DNA of 64,000 nt from Ensifer adhaerens (GTDB lineage Bacteria; Pseudomonadota; Alphaproteobacteria; Rhizobiales; Rhizobiaceae), in assembly GCF_002007205.1 (NCBI RefSeq), contig NZ_LAZS01000006.1:310001-374000 (forward strand), read 5' to 3'. Positions 38,630-47,886 of the stretch are shown one piece after another. Each line of letters starts with the position of its first letter. Position 1 is the first letter of the stretch. Both the position numbers and the translations under genes were made by a program. The notes beneath the pieces were generated by a model, which did no database searches, was not told where the DNA came from, and was given only the letters and a program-made list of their open reading frames with translations.

Positions 38630-40039
38630 ATGAACCGTATCGTCCCGATGATCCTCGCCGTCGCTCTTTTCATGGAGCAGATGGATTCGACCGTGATTTC
38701 CACGTCGCTGCCGGCGATCGCCCGCGACATCGGCGTCGGGCCGATTACGCTGAAGCTGGCGCTGACCGCTTACATGGTGGCGCTGGCGATCTTCATCCCC
38801 TTGAGCGGCTGGATGGCCGACCGCTTCGGCGCCAAGAAGATTTTTCGCGCCGCGATCCTGGTCTTCATTGCCGGCTCTGTTCTCTGTGCCATGTCGAACA
38901 GCCTGCTCGCCTTCGTCTTCTCGCGCTTCCTGCAGGGCATGGGCGGAGCGATGATGACGCCGGTCGCCCGCCTCGTGCTGGTGCGCGGCACGCCGCGCAG
39001 CGAACTCGTCTCGGCCATGGCGCTGCTGACGATCCCGGCGCTCGTCGGGCCGCTCGCCGGACCGCCGCTCGGCGGCTTCATCACCACCTATTTCTCCTGG
39101 CACTGGATCTTCCTGATCAACGTGCCCGTCGGCATCGCCGGCTATATCCTCTCCGGCATCTACCTGCCGAAGATGGAGCCGCTCAACCCGCCGCCGGTCG
39201 ACGCTATCGGCTTCCTGCTCGGCGGTATCGCTGCCTCCGGCATCGTCTTCGGCCTGTCGGTGATCAGCCTGCCGGCGCTGCCCCCCATCGTCGGCATCGC
39301 CTCGGTATCGATCGGCCTCGTATCGGCGCTGCTCTACATCCGCCATGCGCGGCGGCATCCGGCCCCGGTTCTCGACCTCAAGCTCTTCCGCGACAACGCC
39401 TTTCGCGCCGCCTCGATCGGCGGCACGATCTTCCGCATTTCGGTCGGCGCCGTTCCTTTCCTGATGCCGCTGATGCTGCAGGTGGGCTTCGGGCTCAACC
39501 CGTTCCAGTCGGGCCTCATCACCTTCATCGGCGCCGTCGGCGCCATCACCACCAAGTTCTATGCCCGGCGCGTGCTCGCCTTTGCCGGCTTCCGAACCAC
39601 GCTGATCATCGCCGCCATCATTGCGGCGATCACCACGTTTGCCAACGGCTTCTTCACCCCGGAGACGCCCTATCTGGTGCTGATCACCATTCTGCTGATC
39701 GCCGGCTTCGCGCGGTCGTTCTTCTTCACCAGCGTCAACGCGCTGTCCTTCGCCGATATCGACGATGCCGACGCCAGCAAGGCGACCTCGATGAGCGCGG
39801 TGCTGCAGCAGATCAGCCTTGCCCTCGGCGTCGCGGTCGCCGGCGCAATCCTCGAGATCGAGACCAAGCTCAGCGGCGGGCCGCTGCAGCTCGACGATTT
39901 CCACATGGCCTTCATGATCATCGCCGGCGCCAATCTGATCGCGGCGATCCCGTTCCTCACCATGGCGAAGAATGCCGGATCGTCCGTATCGGGGCACCGG
40001 CTGCCGGCGCGCGAAGTCGAGACGGCGGCGGGCAAGTAG
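38630..40039 (+). CDS. MFS transporter, DHA2 drug:H+ antiporter type
   Basis: A 469-aa inner-membrane exporter with about 14 hydrophobic segments. Recognised features are the start MEQMDSTVISTSLPAIARDI (motif D1 of the DHA2 group), GWMADRFGAKKIF (motif A), RFLQGMGGAMMTPVARLVL (motif B) and PALVGPLAGPPLGGFI (motif C, antiporter signature). The substrate is unknown. It lies head to head with the MBL-fold gene, but a functional link is not evident. Confidence 0.92.
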   Translation: MNRIVPMILAVALFMEQMDSTVISTSLPAIARDIGVGPITLKLALTAYMVALAIFIPLSGWMADRFGAKKIFRAAILVFIAGSVLCAMSNSLLAFVFSRFLQGMGGAMMTPVARLVLVRGTPRSELVSAMALLTIPALVGPLAGPPLGGFITTYFSWHWIFLINVPVGIAGYILSGIYLPKMEPLNPPPVDAIGFLLGGIAASGIVFGLSVISLPALPPIVGIASVSIGLVSALLYIRHARRHPAPVLDLKLFRDNAFRAASIGGTIFRISVGAVPFLMPLMLQVGFGLNPFQSGLITFIGAVGAITTKFYARRVLAFAGFRTTLIIAAIIAAITTFANGFFTPETPYLVLITILLIAGFARSFFFTSVNALSFADIDDADASKATSMSAVLQQISLALGVAVAGAILEIETKLSGGPLQLDDFHMAFMIIAGANLIAAIPFLTMAKNAGSSVSGHRLPAREVETAAGK

Positions 40040-40186
40040 TTCGCGCGGGCAGCTCCTGCCCGCCGCGGCGCGCCGTTCGAAGAGCTTCCGTGGCTCGAAG
40101 ACGCCCGGGGCGCGTCGCGCTCTTTCACCTTCTGATATGTCGCGCGGCGGCGGCGCAAGACAGCCGCGCACCCTTGCACGACTAGC

Positions 40187-41953
40187 TCAGTAGTTGGCCA
40201 GCCACTGTTCGGCGCCCAGATCCCCGAACCGCGGCTTCACCCCGAGTAGGGGGGCTGCGCGACCGATGATCGCCTTGACCATCGGGGCGGCATTGGCGGC
40301 GGCCGTCCGCCCGCCGTTTTCTCCGGTTTTCGGCGCATCGATGATCGAGAGCACGATGTATTTGGGCTTGTCCATCGGGAAGGCGGCAAGGAAGGCGTTG
40401 AAGTTGATGTCCTTGGCATACTTGCCGTTGATGACCTTGTCGGCCGTGCCGGTCTTGCCGCCGACATGGAAGCCTTCCACCTGCGCTCGCCTGCCGGAAC
40501 CCTTCACGCCGTTCCAGTTGTAGAGGAAGCGCATGTCGGCGCTGGTCGTTTCCTTGATCACGCGTTGAGAAACGAACTTCGTTTCCTCCGGCGTGCGCGG
40601 CAGGAAGGTCGGCGGGAGCAGGTGACCGCCATTCATCAGCGCCGCGGCGGCGACGGCCGTCTGCAGAGGCGTGGTCGCCACGCCGTGCCCGAAGGAAATC
40701 GTCACCGAGTTGATCTTCTTCCAGGTGCGCGGCTGGGTCGGGATGGCGACCCCCGGCATTTCGGTTTGCATTTTCGACAGCAGGCCCAGTTTCGTCAGGA
40801 ACTGCTGATGGCCCTCGATCCCGACCATATCGGCGACCGCTGCCGTGCCTATGTTGGAGGAGAACTGGAACACCTCGGGGATCGACAGCGGCCGGTTCTT
40901 GCCCTTGAAGTCCTTGATGGTGAAGCCGCCCATGCGGATCGGCCGCGAGGCGTCGACCACCGAATTCAGGTTGACCTTGCCCGCATCCAGCCCCATCGCC
41001 AGCGTGAAGCTCTTGAAGGTCGAGCCCATTTCGAAGGTGGCATTGCTCATCCGGTTGAACCAGCCCTTCTCGTACTCCTTGTCGACGCCGCCGCCGGGCA
41101 AGGTTCGCGAGGGTTCGTTCGGATCGTAGTCAGGCACGGACGCCATGGCGAGCACCTCGCCGGTTTCGGCATCGAGAACCACCGCGCCGGCCGCTTCGGC
41201 CTCGTAGGCGGTCATCGCGTTCGCCACCACCTCGCGCACGATGTTCTGCACGCGCAGATCGATCGACAGCCGCACGGGCTCGAGCGAGGCATTGCTGGTG
41301 AGGCCGACCGCCCGCAGATCGGCAAAGCCCTGCTGGTCGAGATAGCGCTCTATGCCCGCCAGCCCCTGATTGTCGACATTGACGTGACCGAGAATGTGCG
41401 AAGCGGTGACACCGCCGGGATAGAAACGACGCTTTTCCGGGCGGAAACCGATGCCGGGAATGCCGAGCGCCAGAATGTCGGACTGCTGCTTCGGGGTGAG
41501 CTGGCGCCGCAGCCACTGGAACGCCGAACCGGACTGAAGCTTGCGGTGCGTGTCGCGCCAGTCGAGATTGGGGATCACCGTCGCGAGCTTCTCCACGACC
41601 TCGTCGGCGTCGACGATCTTGCGCGGCTCCGCATAGAGCGACATCGTGTTGAGATCGGTCGCCAGCAGGTGGCCGTTGCGGTCGACGATATCGGGCCGCG
41701 AGGCGATGACATGGCCGCTGCCACCGATCGATGCAGTATCGGCCGGTTCGGCAAAACCATATTGCACGAGACGCCCGCCGACCACGAGGAAGACGACGGC
41801 AAAACCGGCGATCAAGATTCCCACGCGCTGCCGCGCCTGGTTCCGGCGGCCGGCGCTGGTGCCGATGATGACCCCCGGCTTGCCGGCACCATTCCTCTTT
41901 ACAGAAAAATGCGCCCGGCTTCTGAGCCGAACGGCAAGCGAAATCATCGACAT
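40187..41953 (-). CDS. FtsI/PBP2-like class B penicillin-binding protein
   Basis: A 588-aa peptidoglycan transpeptidase. A cytoplasmic basic N-terminus precedes one transmembrane helix (about 44-64), then a PBP dimerisation domain and the transpeptidase domain. The active-site motifs are S311-T-F-K (GSTFK), S365-S-N and K501-T-G. The ATG at 41953 has GGAAG upstream; an in-frame start 46 codons earlier gives family-unlike residues. None of the usual dcw cluster genes (mraZ, rsmH, murE, ftsL) is beside it, so it is probably a paralogue of the division FtsI. Confidence 0.9.
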   Translation of the reverse strand: MSMISLAVRLRSRAHFSVKRNGAGKPGVIIGTSAGRRNQARQRVGILIAGFAVVFLVVGGRLVQYGFAEPADTASIGGSGHVIASRPDIVDRNGHLLATDLNTMSLYAEPRKIVDADEVVEKLATVIPNLDWRDTHRKLQSGSAFQWLRRQLTPKQQSDILALGIPGIGFRPEKRRFYPGGVTASHILGHVNVDNQGLAGIERYLDQQGFADLRAVGLTSNASLEPVRLSIDLRVQNIVREVVANAMTAYEAEAAGAVVLDAETGEVLAMASVPDYDPNEPSRTLPGGGVDKEYEKGWFNRMSNATFEMGSTFKSFTLAMGLDAGKVNLNSVVDASRPIRMGGFTIKDFKGKNRPLSIPEVFQFSSNIGTAAVADMVGIEGHQQFLTKLGLLSKMQTEMPGVAIPTQPRTWKKINSVTISFGHGVATTPLQTAVAAAALMNGGHLLPPTFLPRTPEETKFVSQRVIKETTSADMRFLYNWNGVKGSGRRAQVEGFHVGGKTGTADKVINGKYAKDINFNAFLAAFPMDKPKYIVLSIIDAPKTGENGGRTAAANAAPMVKAIIGRAAPLLGVKPRFGDLGAEQWLANY

Positions 41954-42242
41954 AAAGGTACTTCCACATGCAGGCCAACCGAGCACGTGCTCGACCCGTC
42001 GCCAATCGTCGATCGGCAGCCAGCGCTCGGTGGAATTTAAAACCTTAGGAGGTCCTAATGGACCAGAGAGTACCACCAGAGTTGCACCCAACTGGTTAAT
42101 GGCCGATTAACCACGATGCGCCGTCTTTTGGGGGGACGGGGTTTCGGAAGGCGATCAAAGGTGCGGCCGATCGGCACAGGCCGACCCGGCCCCGTCCTTC
42201 ATCATCAGGAAATCGCTGGAAACTCGGCGCCCGCGAGGGCAG
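41954..42242. other. Intergenic region with an SD-overlapping palindrome and 13-codon ORF
   Basis: On the + strand, TTAGGA-GG-TCCTAA (42045-42058) is a perfect palindrome that overlaps a very strong AGGAGG ribosome site. That site is followed five bases later by ATG (42058) and a 13-codon ORF to 42099. No + strand gene follows for kilobases. The region also contains the promoter of the FtsI-like gene on the minus strand. Confidence 0.4.
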
Positions 42243-42623
42243 TTACTCCGGCCGCTCGCAGACGGCGGCGATCTTGTTGCCGTCGTGATCGCGAACCCAG
42301 GCACCATAAAAACTTGCGTGAAACGGGCGCAGGCCCGGCGCACCCTCGTCCGTACCGCCATGGGCAAGGGCTGCCGCATGAAAAGCGTCGACAGCGGCGC
42401 GCGTCTCGGCTGCAAGCGCGATGCTCACGCCATTGCCATAGGTGGCGGGAGCGCGGTCGAAGGGCGTCACCACCCAGAAGCGGATGCGGTCGCCCTCAGC
42501 ACCATAGCCGATCTCGGTCTCATCCTGCCGCTGCCGATAGTAGCCGAGCGCCGGCATTACCGCATCATAGAACGCGCCGGCGCGTGTCAGATCGTTACTG
42601 CCGACGGTGACGTAAAGCAGCAT
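42243..42623 (-). CDS. VOC family (glyoxalase-like) protein
   Basis: A 126-aa protein of the vicinal oxygen chelate superfamily with two beta-alpha-beta-beta-beta units. The typical start MLLYVTVGSNDLTRAGAFYDAV and end GAWVRDHDGNKIAAVCE, including a metal-ligand-type Glu, are visible. Members include glyoxalases, dioxygenases and antibiotic-binding proteins, so the exact activity is open. It lies one base downstream of rlmE on the same strand and is probably in its operon. Confidence 0.87.
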   Translation of the reverse strand: MLLYVTVGSNDLTRAGAFYDAVMPALGYYRQRQDETEIGYGAEGDRIRFWVVTPFDRAPATYGNGVSIALAAETRAAVDAFHAAALAHGGTDEGAPGLRPFHASFYGAWVRDHDGNKIAAVCERPE

Positions 42624-42624
42624 G

Positions 42625-43362
42625 TTACTCGGCCGCCTCGTCTTCGGTTTCCGTCTCGCTGCCGGCCTTCTGACGTCCCTTGAAGCCCTTGGCGAGCAGG
42701 AACATCTCGACCGATTCGGCGCGCGACGAGGCCGGCTTCACGTGGATGACCTGGCGGAAATTCTGCTTGAGCATGTTGAGCAGGTCACGCTCGGTGCCGC
42801 CCTGGAAGGTCTTCGCCAGGAAGTGACCGCCCTCGGCAAGCACGTCGACGGCAAAGTAGGCAGCAACCTCGCAAAGATGCATGGTGCGCAGGTGATCGGT
42901 CTGGCGGTGGCCGGTCGTCGGCGCCGCCATGTCCGAAATCACCAGGTCGGGCGTCCCCCCGATCGCTTCCATCAGCTTGCCCGGCGCCTCAGGATCAAGA
43001 AAGTCCATCTGCAGGATGCGCACGCCCGGGAGGGGGTCGACCTCAAGGAAGTCGATGGCCGCGACCCGCGGGTCGGCGTCAGTCGAATTGGTGACCTTGG
43101 CGGCGATCTGCGACCAGCTTCCGGGGGCAGCGCCCAAGTCGATGATGCGGCGCGCGCCGTTGAGAATCTTGTGCTTCTCGTCGATCTCAAGAAGCTTGAA
43201 CGCCGCGCGGGCGCGGTAGCCCTCGAGCTGCGCACGCTGCACATAGGGATCGTTGATGTGACGCTCGATCCAGCGGCGGGAGGATGCCTTGAGCTTGCCC
43301 TTCTTCACCTTCTGGCCAAGCTTGCGGCCGCTGCGATTGCCGCCAACAGGGGGTTTCGTCAT
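42625..43362 (-). CDS. rlmE: 23S rRNA (uridine-2552-2'-O)-methyltransferase
   Basis: A 245-aa SAM-dependent methyltransferase that modifies U2552 in the ribosomal A-loop (also called RrmJ/FtsJ). The catalytic K-D-K-E tetrad is visible as Lys56 (RAAFKLLE), the Asp of VISDMAAP, the Lys of FLAKTFQGG and the Glu of [13 protein letters not shown]. The SAM motif is [12 protein letters not shown] basic N-terminus of about 30 residues is present. Its ATG overlaps the Ppx/GppA stop by four bases. Confidence 0.95.
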   Translation of the reverse strand: MTKPPVGGNRSGRKLGQKVKKGKLKASSRRWIERHINDPYVQRAQLEGYRARAAFKLLEIDEKHKILNGARRIIDLGAAPGSWSQIAAKVTNSTDADPRVAAIDFLEVDPLPGVRILQMDFLDPEAPGKLMEAIGGTPDLVISDMAAPTTGHRQTDHLRTMHLCEVAAYFAVDVLAEGGHFLAKTFQGGTERDLLNMLKQNFRQVIHVKPASSRAESVEMFLLAKGFKGRQKAGSETETEDEAAE

Positions 43363-44960
43363 GGCTTGTTTCCTTCCTGGCTGCCGGAGGCGTTGGAGCC
43401 ACGCAGGTGGCGGCGCGGCCGCGAGCGGCGCCAGGCACCGTCGTCCGCCATCATATCGGTGAGCAGGCCTTCACGCAGGCCACGATCGGCAACGCGCATG
43501 CGCGTCGACGGCCAGCGCCGGCGGATCGCTTCGAGGATGGCGCAGCCAGCAAGCACCAGATCGGCGCGATCCGGGCCGATGCAGGGATTGGCGGCGCGCG
43601 CGTCGAAATCCCAGGAGAGAAGCCGCGCCTGCATGGCCGAGACTTCATCGTCGGTCAGCCACAGGCCATCGACACGGCGGCGATCATAGCGCGGCAGGTC
43701 GAGATGTACGCCGGCAAGGGTCGTCACCGTGCCTGAGGTGCCGATCAGGTGGAAACCACTGCCGGACGTGCCGTTCGCCAGAGCTTCGACAGGCGGGCTG
43801 TCGAAGCGGGAAAGCATGCCTTCCACTTCCTGCACCATCGCCTCGAAGCTTGTCGGCGTCACGTGCTGGCCGCCATGGCGCTCCGACAGCGTGACGACGC
43901 CGACCGGCAGCGAGGTCCAGTGGGTGATGTGGTTGGCGAGCCGGTTCGAGCGCGAATCACCGATGCGGATGACGGCGATCTCGGACGAACCACCGCCGAT
44001 ATCGAAGAGCACGACCGAGCGAGTCTCGCGGTCGACCAGCGACGAGCAGCCGGAGACGGCAAGCCGGGCCTCGGTTTCGCGGTTGATGATTTCGAGTTCG
44101 AGACCGGTTTCGCTCGCAACCCGCTGAAGGAAGCTTTCGCCGTTTTCAGCGGCACGCGCGGCCTCGGTCGCGATCAGGCGACTACGGCGGATCGTGCGGG
44201 CGCCGAGCTTCAAGGCGCAGACCCTCAGTGCCTCGACGGCGCGCTCCATCGCCTCGTCCGACAGCCGGCCGCTGGCGCCGAGCCCTTCGCCCAGGCGAAC
44301 GATGCGCGAGAAGGCATCAACCACTCGGAACTGGCCGGGACGCGTCGGCTGCGCGATCAGCAGACGGCAATTGTTGGTGCCGAGGTCGAGTGCCGCATAG
44401 AGCGGCGCCGGCGGCTCGCTGGCGGCGACATAGGGCGCGCGCGGCTGTTCGCGTTCGGAGCGGTTGCCCGGCCGTGGCTGCCCAGCCGCCTGGCTACCGC
44501 CGGCGGGAGAAGCCTGCCGTGCATGGCCGCCGCCATCGGCGACGCGCTGCGGCGCAGACTGGCGTTCGCCGCTGGTGAGCGGACGTCCCTGAAGCCCGCG
44601 GCGATGCCTGGCCTTCTTGCTGCGCTTGTGGCCCTTGCGTTCGCCAAGAGACGGATCGACGACCTGAACGCCGCCCTGCGCTGCGGATCCGGCCTGAGCC
44701 TGCTGTTTTGCTGATTTCGAACGCCGCCGCCGCTTGCGCTTGTGCGCCTGCTCCGGTTCGTTCGCTCCTGCGGGACGCCCTGCCTGGCCGGCTGCGCCGG
44801 GCTGGCTGGCAATTGCAGACGGCGAAGCAGACGACTTGCGTCGTTTGCGCTTGCCCTTGCCGTTGCGCGGACCGAGCTTCGATCCATCACCGCGGCCTGC
44901 TGCCGACGCCCCGGATTCGGACGGCTTATCGCCGTGATCGGGGTCTTTCACTTGTTTCAA
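43359..44960 (-). CDS. Ppx/GppA phosphatase family protein with long basic N-terminal extension
   Basis: A 533-aa protein. Residues 188-505 form the ASKHA-fold Ppx/GppA domain: [17 protein letters not shown] (phosphate 1), [10 protein letters not shown] (phosphate 2) and [12 protein letters not shown]. These enzymes hydrolyse polyphosphate or convert pppGpp to ppGpp. The first ~185 residues are low-complexity, Lys/Arg-rich ([36 protein letters not shown]) and likely disordered, suggesting contact with RNA or polyphosphate. It is translationally coupled to rlmE, which supports an RNA- or ribosome-related role. A start nearer residue 180 cannot be excluded. Confidence 0.88.
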   Translation of the reverse strand: MKQVKDPDHGDKPSESGASAAGRGDGSKLGPRNGKGKRKRRKSSASPSAIASQPGAAGQAGRPAGANEPEQAHKRKRRRRSKSAKQQAQAGSAAQGGVQVVDPSLGERKGHKRSKKARHRRGLQGRPLTSGERQSAPQRVADGGGHARQASPAGGSQAAGQPRPGNRSEREQPRAPYVAASEPPAPLYAALDLGTNNCRLLIAQPTRPGQFRVVDAFSRIVRLGEGLGASGRLSDEAMERAVEALRVCALKLGARTIRRSRLIATEAARAAENGESFLQRVASETGLELEIINRETEARLAVSGCSSLVDRETRSVVLFDIGGGSSEIAVIRIGDSRSNRLANHITHWTSLPVGVVTLSERHGGQHVTPTSFEAMVQEVEGMLSRFDSPPVEALANGTSGSGFHLIGTSGTVTTLAGVHLDLPRYDRRRVDGLWLTDDEVSAMQARLLSWDFDARAANPCIGPDRADLVLAGCAILEAIRRRWPSTRMRVADRGLREGLLTDMMADDGAWRRSRPRRHLRGSNASGSQEGNKP

Positions 44961-45339
44961 CCATGGCGCCGCGCAAGCCCTTAAGGCCGCTCAAGGCGCT
45001 CTCTCGATTTTTCGTTGGCGCGACTGTACCAGCGCCAGCCCCAATCGCCAAACTGTTTTTGACAGCGCCGCCAAGGGCTAAGGCGACAGGCGCCGCACCT
45101 TCGCCTATCACGTTCCCCGCCTCCCCGCCGAGCCCACCCTCGCCGACTCGCCGCGGTCCCGCCTCACAGCCTCCGCCCCACAGCCCCCCCGCCTCACAGC
45201 AATGAAATCCGCAAACCGGTGCATAAAGCCCGGCCGCCACAACGAGATCGCATTTTTTTGCCAAAAGGTATTTGCATTGGCCGCGCTTTTGTTTATAAGC
45301 CCGCCAACCGACGCGACGGGCAGCGCCCGACAGCGACCT
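44961..45339. other. Intergenic region ahead of tRNA-Gln
   Basis: It holds the Ppx promoter on the minus strand, a strongly C-rich stretch (about 45100-45200) with no coding signal, and a candidate tRNA promoter (see 45272-45299). Nothing else was recognised. Confidence 0.4.
45272..45299 (+). promoter_or_regulatory. Candidate sigma-70 promoter of tRNA-Gln
   Basis: TTGCAT (45272-45277) and TATAAG (45294-45299) are spaced by 16 bp and end 40 bp upstream of the mature tRNA 5' end. Confidence 0.5.
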
Positions 45340-45413
45340 TGGGGAATAGGTTAACGGTAGACCAGCGGACTCTGACTCCGTTAGTCCTGGTTCGAATCCA
45401 GGTTCCCCAGCCA
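45340..45413 (+). tRNA. tRNA-Gln (anticodon CTG)
   Basis: A 74-nt cloverleaf. The acceptor stem is TGGGGAA / TTCCCCA with discriminator G and an encoded CCA at 45411-45413. The anticodon arm GCGGA-CTCTGAC-TCCGT places CUG at the anticodon, reading CAG codons. The T-arm is CCTGG-TTCGAAT-CCAGG. It stands alone, not in an rRNA or tRNA cluster. Confidence 0.95.
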
Positions 45414-45696
45414 ATTCTCTCGGCAAGTTTCGATAAAAACCCCAGCGATATGCGGAACACGCGCCGCCGGGCAGCTGCCAATACGATGTTCTGCCTGACG
45501 ATCCAGATGGTCGAACCGGCAAGCGATTCGTCCGGGCGAGATTTCCGTTGCCCAACCGGCCACGATGGCCTCCCGGCGGTAAAATCAGCTACAATACGGC
45601 CATAAAGACTGCCGCTTCCGTGTTTGCGGATATTCAGATCCCTTCGAGAGGCGCATAATCGTCGCTGCCCACAATCGATCAGGCGGAGACAGGCCG

Positions 45697-45939
45697 ATGC
45701 TTGAGACAAAAGCGGATGCGGCATATGCGATCGAGTACTTCCAGGAACATCCGGAAGCCGGGCTGTGCCGGGAAGGGCGGCGCTGGTGGATCACGCCCAA
45801 CGCAAACGAGACCGATCGACGGGTTCTGAGCCTCGACACCGCCGAAGCGGAACGGCTGAAGGAGGACGCCCGCCTTCAGGCAGTCGCTGATATCGCCCAT
45901 GCAGGCCGATCCCTTTGGGTCATGAGAGACATGACTTAG
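45697..45939 (+). CDS. Small hypothetical protein
   Basis: An 80-aa acidic protein of unknown function (MLETKADAAYAIEYFQEHPE start). It is rich in Ala, Glu and Arg, with no signal peptide or membrane segment, and probably has a C-terminal helix (AERLKEDARLQAVADIAHA). A GGAG lies ten bases before the ATG. It is not in an obvious operon. Protein-like composition supports reality; no family was recognised. Confidence 0.6.
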   Translation: MLETKADAAYAIEYFQEHPEAGLCREGRRWWITPNANETDRRVLSLDTAEAERLKEDARLQAVADIAHAGRSLWVMRDMT

Positions 45940-45969
45940 CGGACGCGTGCCGCCGGCAAGCGAACATTT

Positions 45970-47109
45970 CTAGAGCAGTCCCCTCCCCGCAAGGTTGCGC
46001 ATCAGCGCAGCCGCGCCAAAACTCCAGGGCGCACATTCCGTCGAAAGCCTGACGGTATTGGTCAGCGAGCCGAGTTCGACATTGGTGATCGTCACCTTGT
46101 CGCCGAGCTTGTGGGTGAAGCCCTGGCCCGGTTCGTCGCGGTCCTCGACGGGCGCAAAGAGCGTACCCAAGAACAACATCAGACCATCGGGATACTGATG
46201 ATGCGGGCCGATCGTCTGGGCGACGAGATCGAGCGGATCGCGGCTGATTTCGGCCATCGAACTGCGGCCTGCCAGCCGGTAGCCGTCTTCGCCTTCGACC
46301 AACAGGCTGAGCTCGGCCCGGCGGACGTCGTCGATCGTGTAGCTTTCGTCGAAGAGCCGGATGAAGGGGCCGATGGCGCAGGAGGCGTTGTTGTCCTTGG
46401 CCTTGCCGAGAAGCAGCGCCGAGCGCCCCTCGATGTCGCGCAGGTTGACGTCGTTGCCGAGGGTGGCACCCCTCACCTGGCCGTCCGATGCAACCGCAAG
46501 CACGATCTCCGGCTCCGGATTGTTCCAGCGCGAGGCCGGGTGCAGGCCGACATCGGCGCCCGGGCCAACCGCCGAGAGCGCTTGCGCCTTGGTGAAGACT
46601 TCCGCGTCCGGGCCGATGCCGACTTCCAGATATTGCGACCAGACGCCCTCCTCGACCAGCGCGGCCTTGACGCGGGCTGCTTCCGGCGAGCCCGGCTTCA
46701 GGTTCCGCAGGCTGTCGCCAAAGACATCGGTGACACGGGCGCGGATCGCTTCGGCGCGGGACGCATCGCCCGCCGCCCGCTCCTCGATCACCCGCTCGAT
46801 CATGGAGCGGGCGAAGGTGACGCCGCAGGCCTTCACCGCCTGGAGGTCGCAGGGCGCGATGAGATGGATATGCGCCGGATCCGTCTCTTGCGCATGGATA
46901 TCCTCAAGCGAGAGGAGGTGTTCACCCGGTGCGGCGCGGGCATGATGAACCGGATCCGAAAGTTCGAGCAGGTCGCGCATGGTCGGCGTCACCCTGGAGG
47001 TGATGTCGTAGAGCGCGCCGTCCCGCAGGACGACAAGCGACGGCCCCGCGACATCCGGCCGCCAGACACGGCCGACAAAGGTGCCAGTGCGAAATGCCGG
47101 ATCGGTCAT
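45970..47109 (-). CDS. Fumarylacetoacetate hydrolase family protein
   Basis: A 379-aa enzyme of the FAH superfamily, which cleaves or dehydrates 2-keto or diketo acids with a divalent metal. The metal-site region is recognisable as SRWNNPEPEIVLAV (Glu-x-Glu) and GNDVNLRDIEGRSALLLGKAKDN (the Asp). ITNVELGSLTN is near the end. The N-terminal domain of about 90 residues has VKACGVTFARSM. The particular substrate, perhaps a sugar-derived 2-keto-3-deoxy acid, is not known. The ATG at 47109 has GGAGG nine bases upstream; a longer in-frame start lacks support. Confidence 0.85.
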   Translation of the reverse strand: MTDPAFRTGTFVGRVWRPDVAGPSLVVLRDGALYDITSRVTPTMRDLLELSDPVHHARAAPGEHLLSLEDIHAQETDPAHIHLIAPCDLQAVKACGVTFARSMIERVIEERAAGDASRAEAIRARVTDVFGDSLRNLKPGSPEAARVKAALVEEGVWSQYLEVGIGPDAEVFTKAQALSAVGPGADVGLHPASRWNNPEPEIVLAVASDGQVRGATLGNDVNLRDIEGRSALLLGKAKDNNASCAIGPFIRLFDESYTIDDVRRAELSLLVEGEDGYRLAGRSSMAEISRDPLDLVAQTIGPHHQYPDGLMLFLGTLFAPVEDRDEPGQGFTHKLGDKVTITNVELGSLTNTVRLSTECAPWSFGAAALMRNLAGRGLL

Positions 47110-47205
47110 GCCTTCCATCCTCCCGTAAGCGCCTATTTCTTGCAGCGGAAGGCGGGGCTGTAAAGCCGGCGGCGGCGCTCGGGCTTCCCCAGGGTTGCAG
47201 CGGCC

Positions 47206-47230
47206 GGAACATTGCAAATCCTCATACGTT
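47206..47230 (+). promoter_or_regulatory. EcfG/RpoE2-type promoter match
   Basis: GGAAC (47206-47210), a 16-bp spacer and CGTT (47227-47230) match the alphaproteobacterial general-stress consensus exactly. The next + strand gene starts about 139 bp downstream (47369). Confidence 0.6.
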
Positions 47231-47368
47231 TATGCTTATGCCACGCGCCCTCCGGGCGCCCTTGTCGCACGTTGTCGCGACGGCGCGAAATCCGGTGCCT
47301 CGACTGCCGGGAAGGTTCAGGAGCAGTCGCATCGAGGCCAGGAGGACGCCAGGAAAAGGATGAACGCA

Positions 47369-47776
47369 ATGAACCAGCACGAAGAGTTCAAGGAAAAGCC
47401 CGTGATCGATCCGGTGACCGGGCAGCCCTTGCCGCAGACGCAAACGCAGATGAGCGACGTGCCGCCTCCCGCCCGATCGGGGCGCAGCAACTGGCCGATC
47501 GTCATCATCCTGCTCGCCGGCCTGGTGCTGGCGCTGATCGCCTGGCTGCCGGCCGAACTCAGCCGCGACACAGCCGACACGGCAGCGCCGCCGGCGACCA
47601 CTGACCAGCCGGCGACCGGCACGACCACGGCGCCCGCAGACACGGGCACGGCTCCCGCCGGTGGGACCACGACCCAGCCGGCACCCGAAGCGACACCGCA
47701 GGCTCCTGAGACGCAGGGTTCCGCCCCGAATTCAACTCCGGGCACGACGCCCGGCATGACGCAGCCGGCGCAGTAA
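47369..47776 (+). CDS. Single-pass membrane protein with Thr/Pro/Ala-rich exterior
   Basis: A 135-aa hypothetical protein. Residues 1-40 are a soluble cytoplasmic part containing PVIDPVTGQPLPQ. One transmembrane helix follows (about 43-60, NWPIVIILLAGLVLALIAWL). The rest, about 75 residues, is a low-complexity Thr/Pro/Ala/Gly tail that should lie in the periplasm. The ATG at 47369 has AAAAGG nine bases upstream; another ATG three codons earlier is very close to that site. An EcfG-type promoter lies upstream, which hints at stress induction. Function is unknown. Confidence 0.65.
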   Translation: MNQHEEFKEKPVIDPVTGQPLPQTQTQMSDVPPPARSGRSNWPIVIILLAGLVLALIAWLPAELSRDTADTAAPPATTDQPATGTTTAPADTGTAPAGGTTTQPAPEATPQAPETQGSAPNSTPGTTPGMTQPAQ

Positions 47777-47886
47777 ACGGAGCGAGTGTCGTTCCAGTGG
47801 GCCGGAGCTTCGCTCCGGCCTTCCGACCTTCCCATTTTCGTGACGCATCGCGAGCGACGAAGCAGCGGGTTCCGTCGAGCGTCCGG

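Noticed and set aside
40466-42040. A ~524-codon + strand open frame
   Set aside because: Antisense to the FtsI-like gene with intact STFK, SSN and KTG motifs.
45100-45200. C-rich stretch as a possible gene or RNA
   Set aside because: Low-complexity sequence with no start context, codon pattern or foldable structure that I could support.
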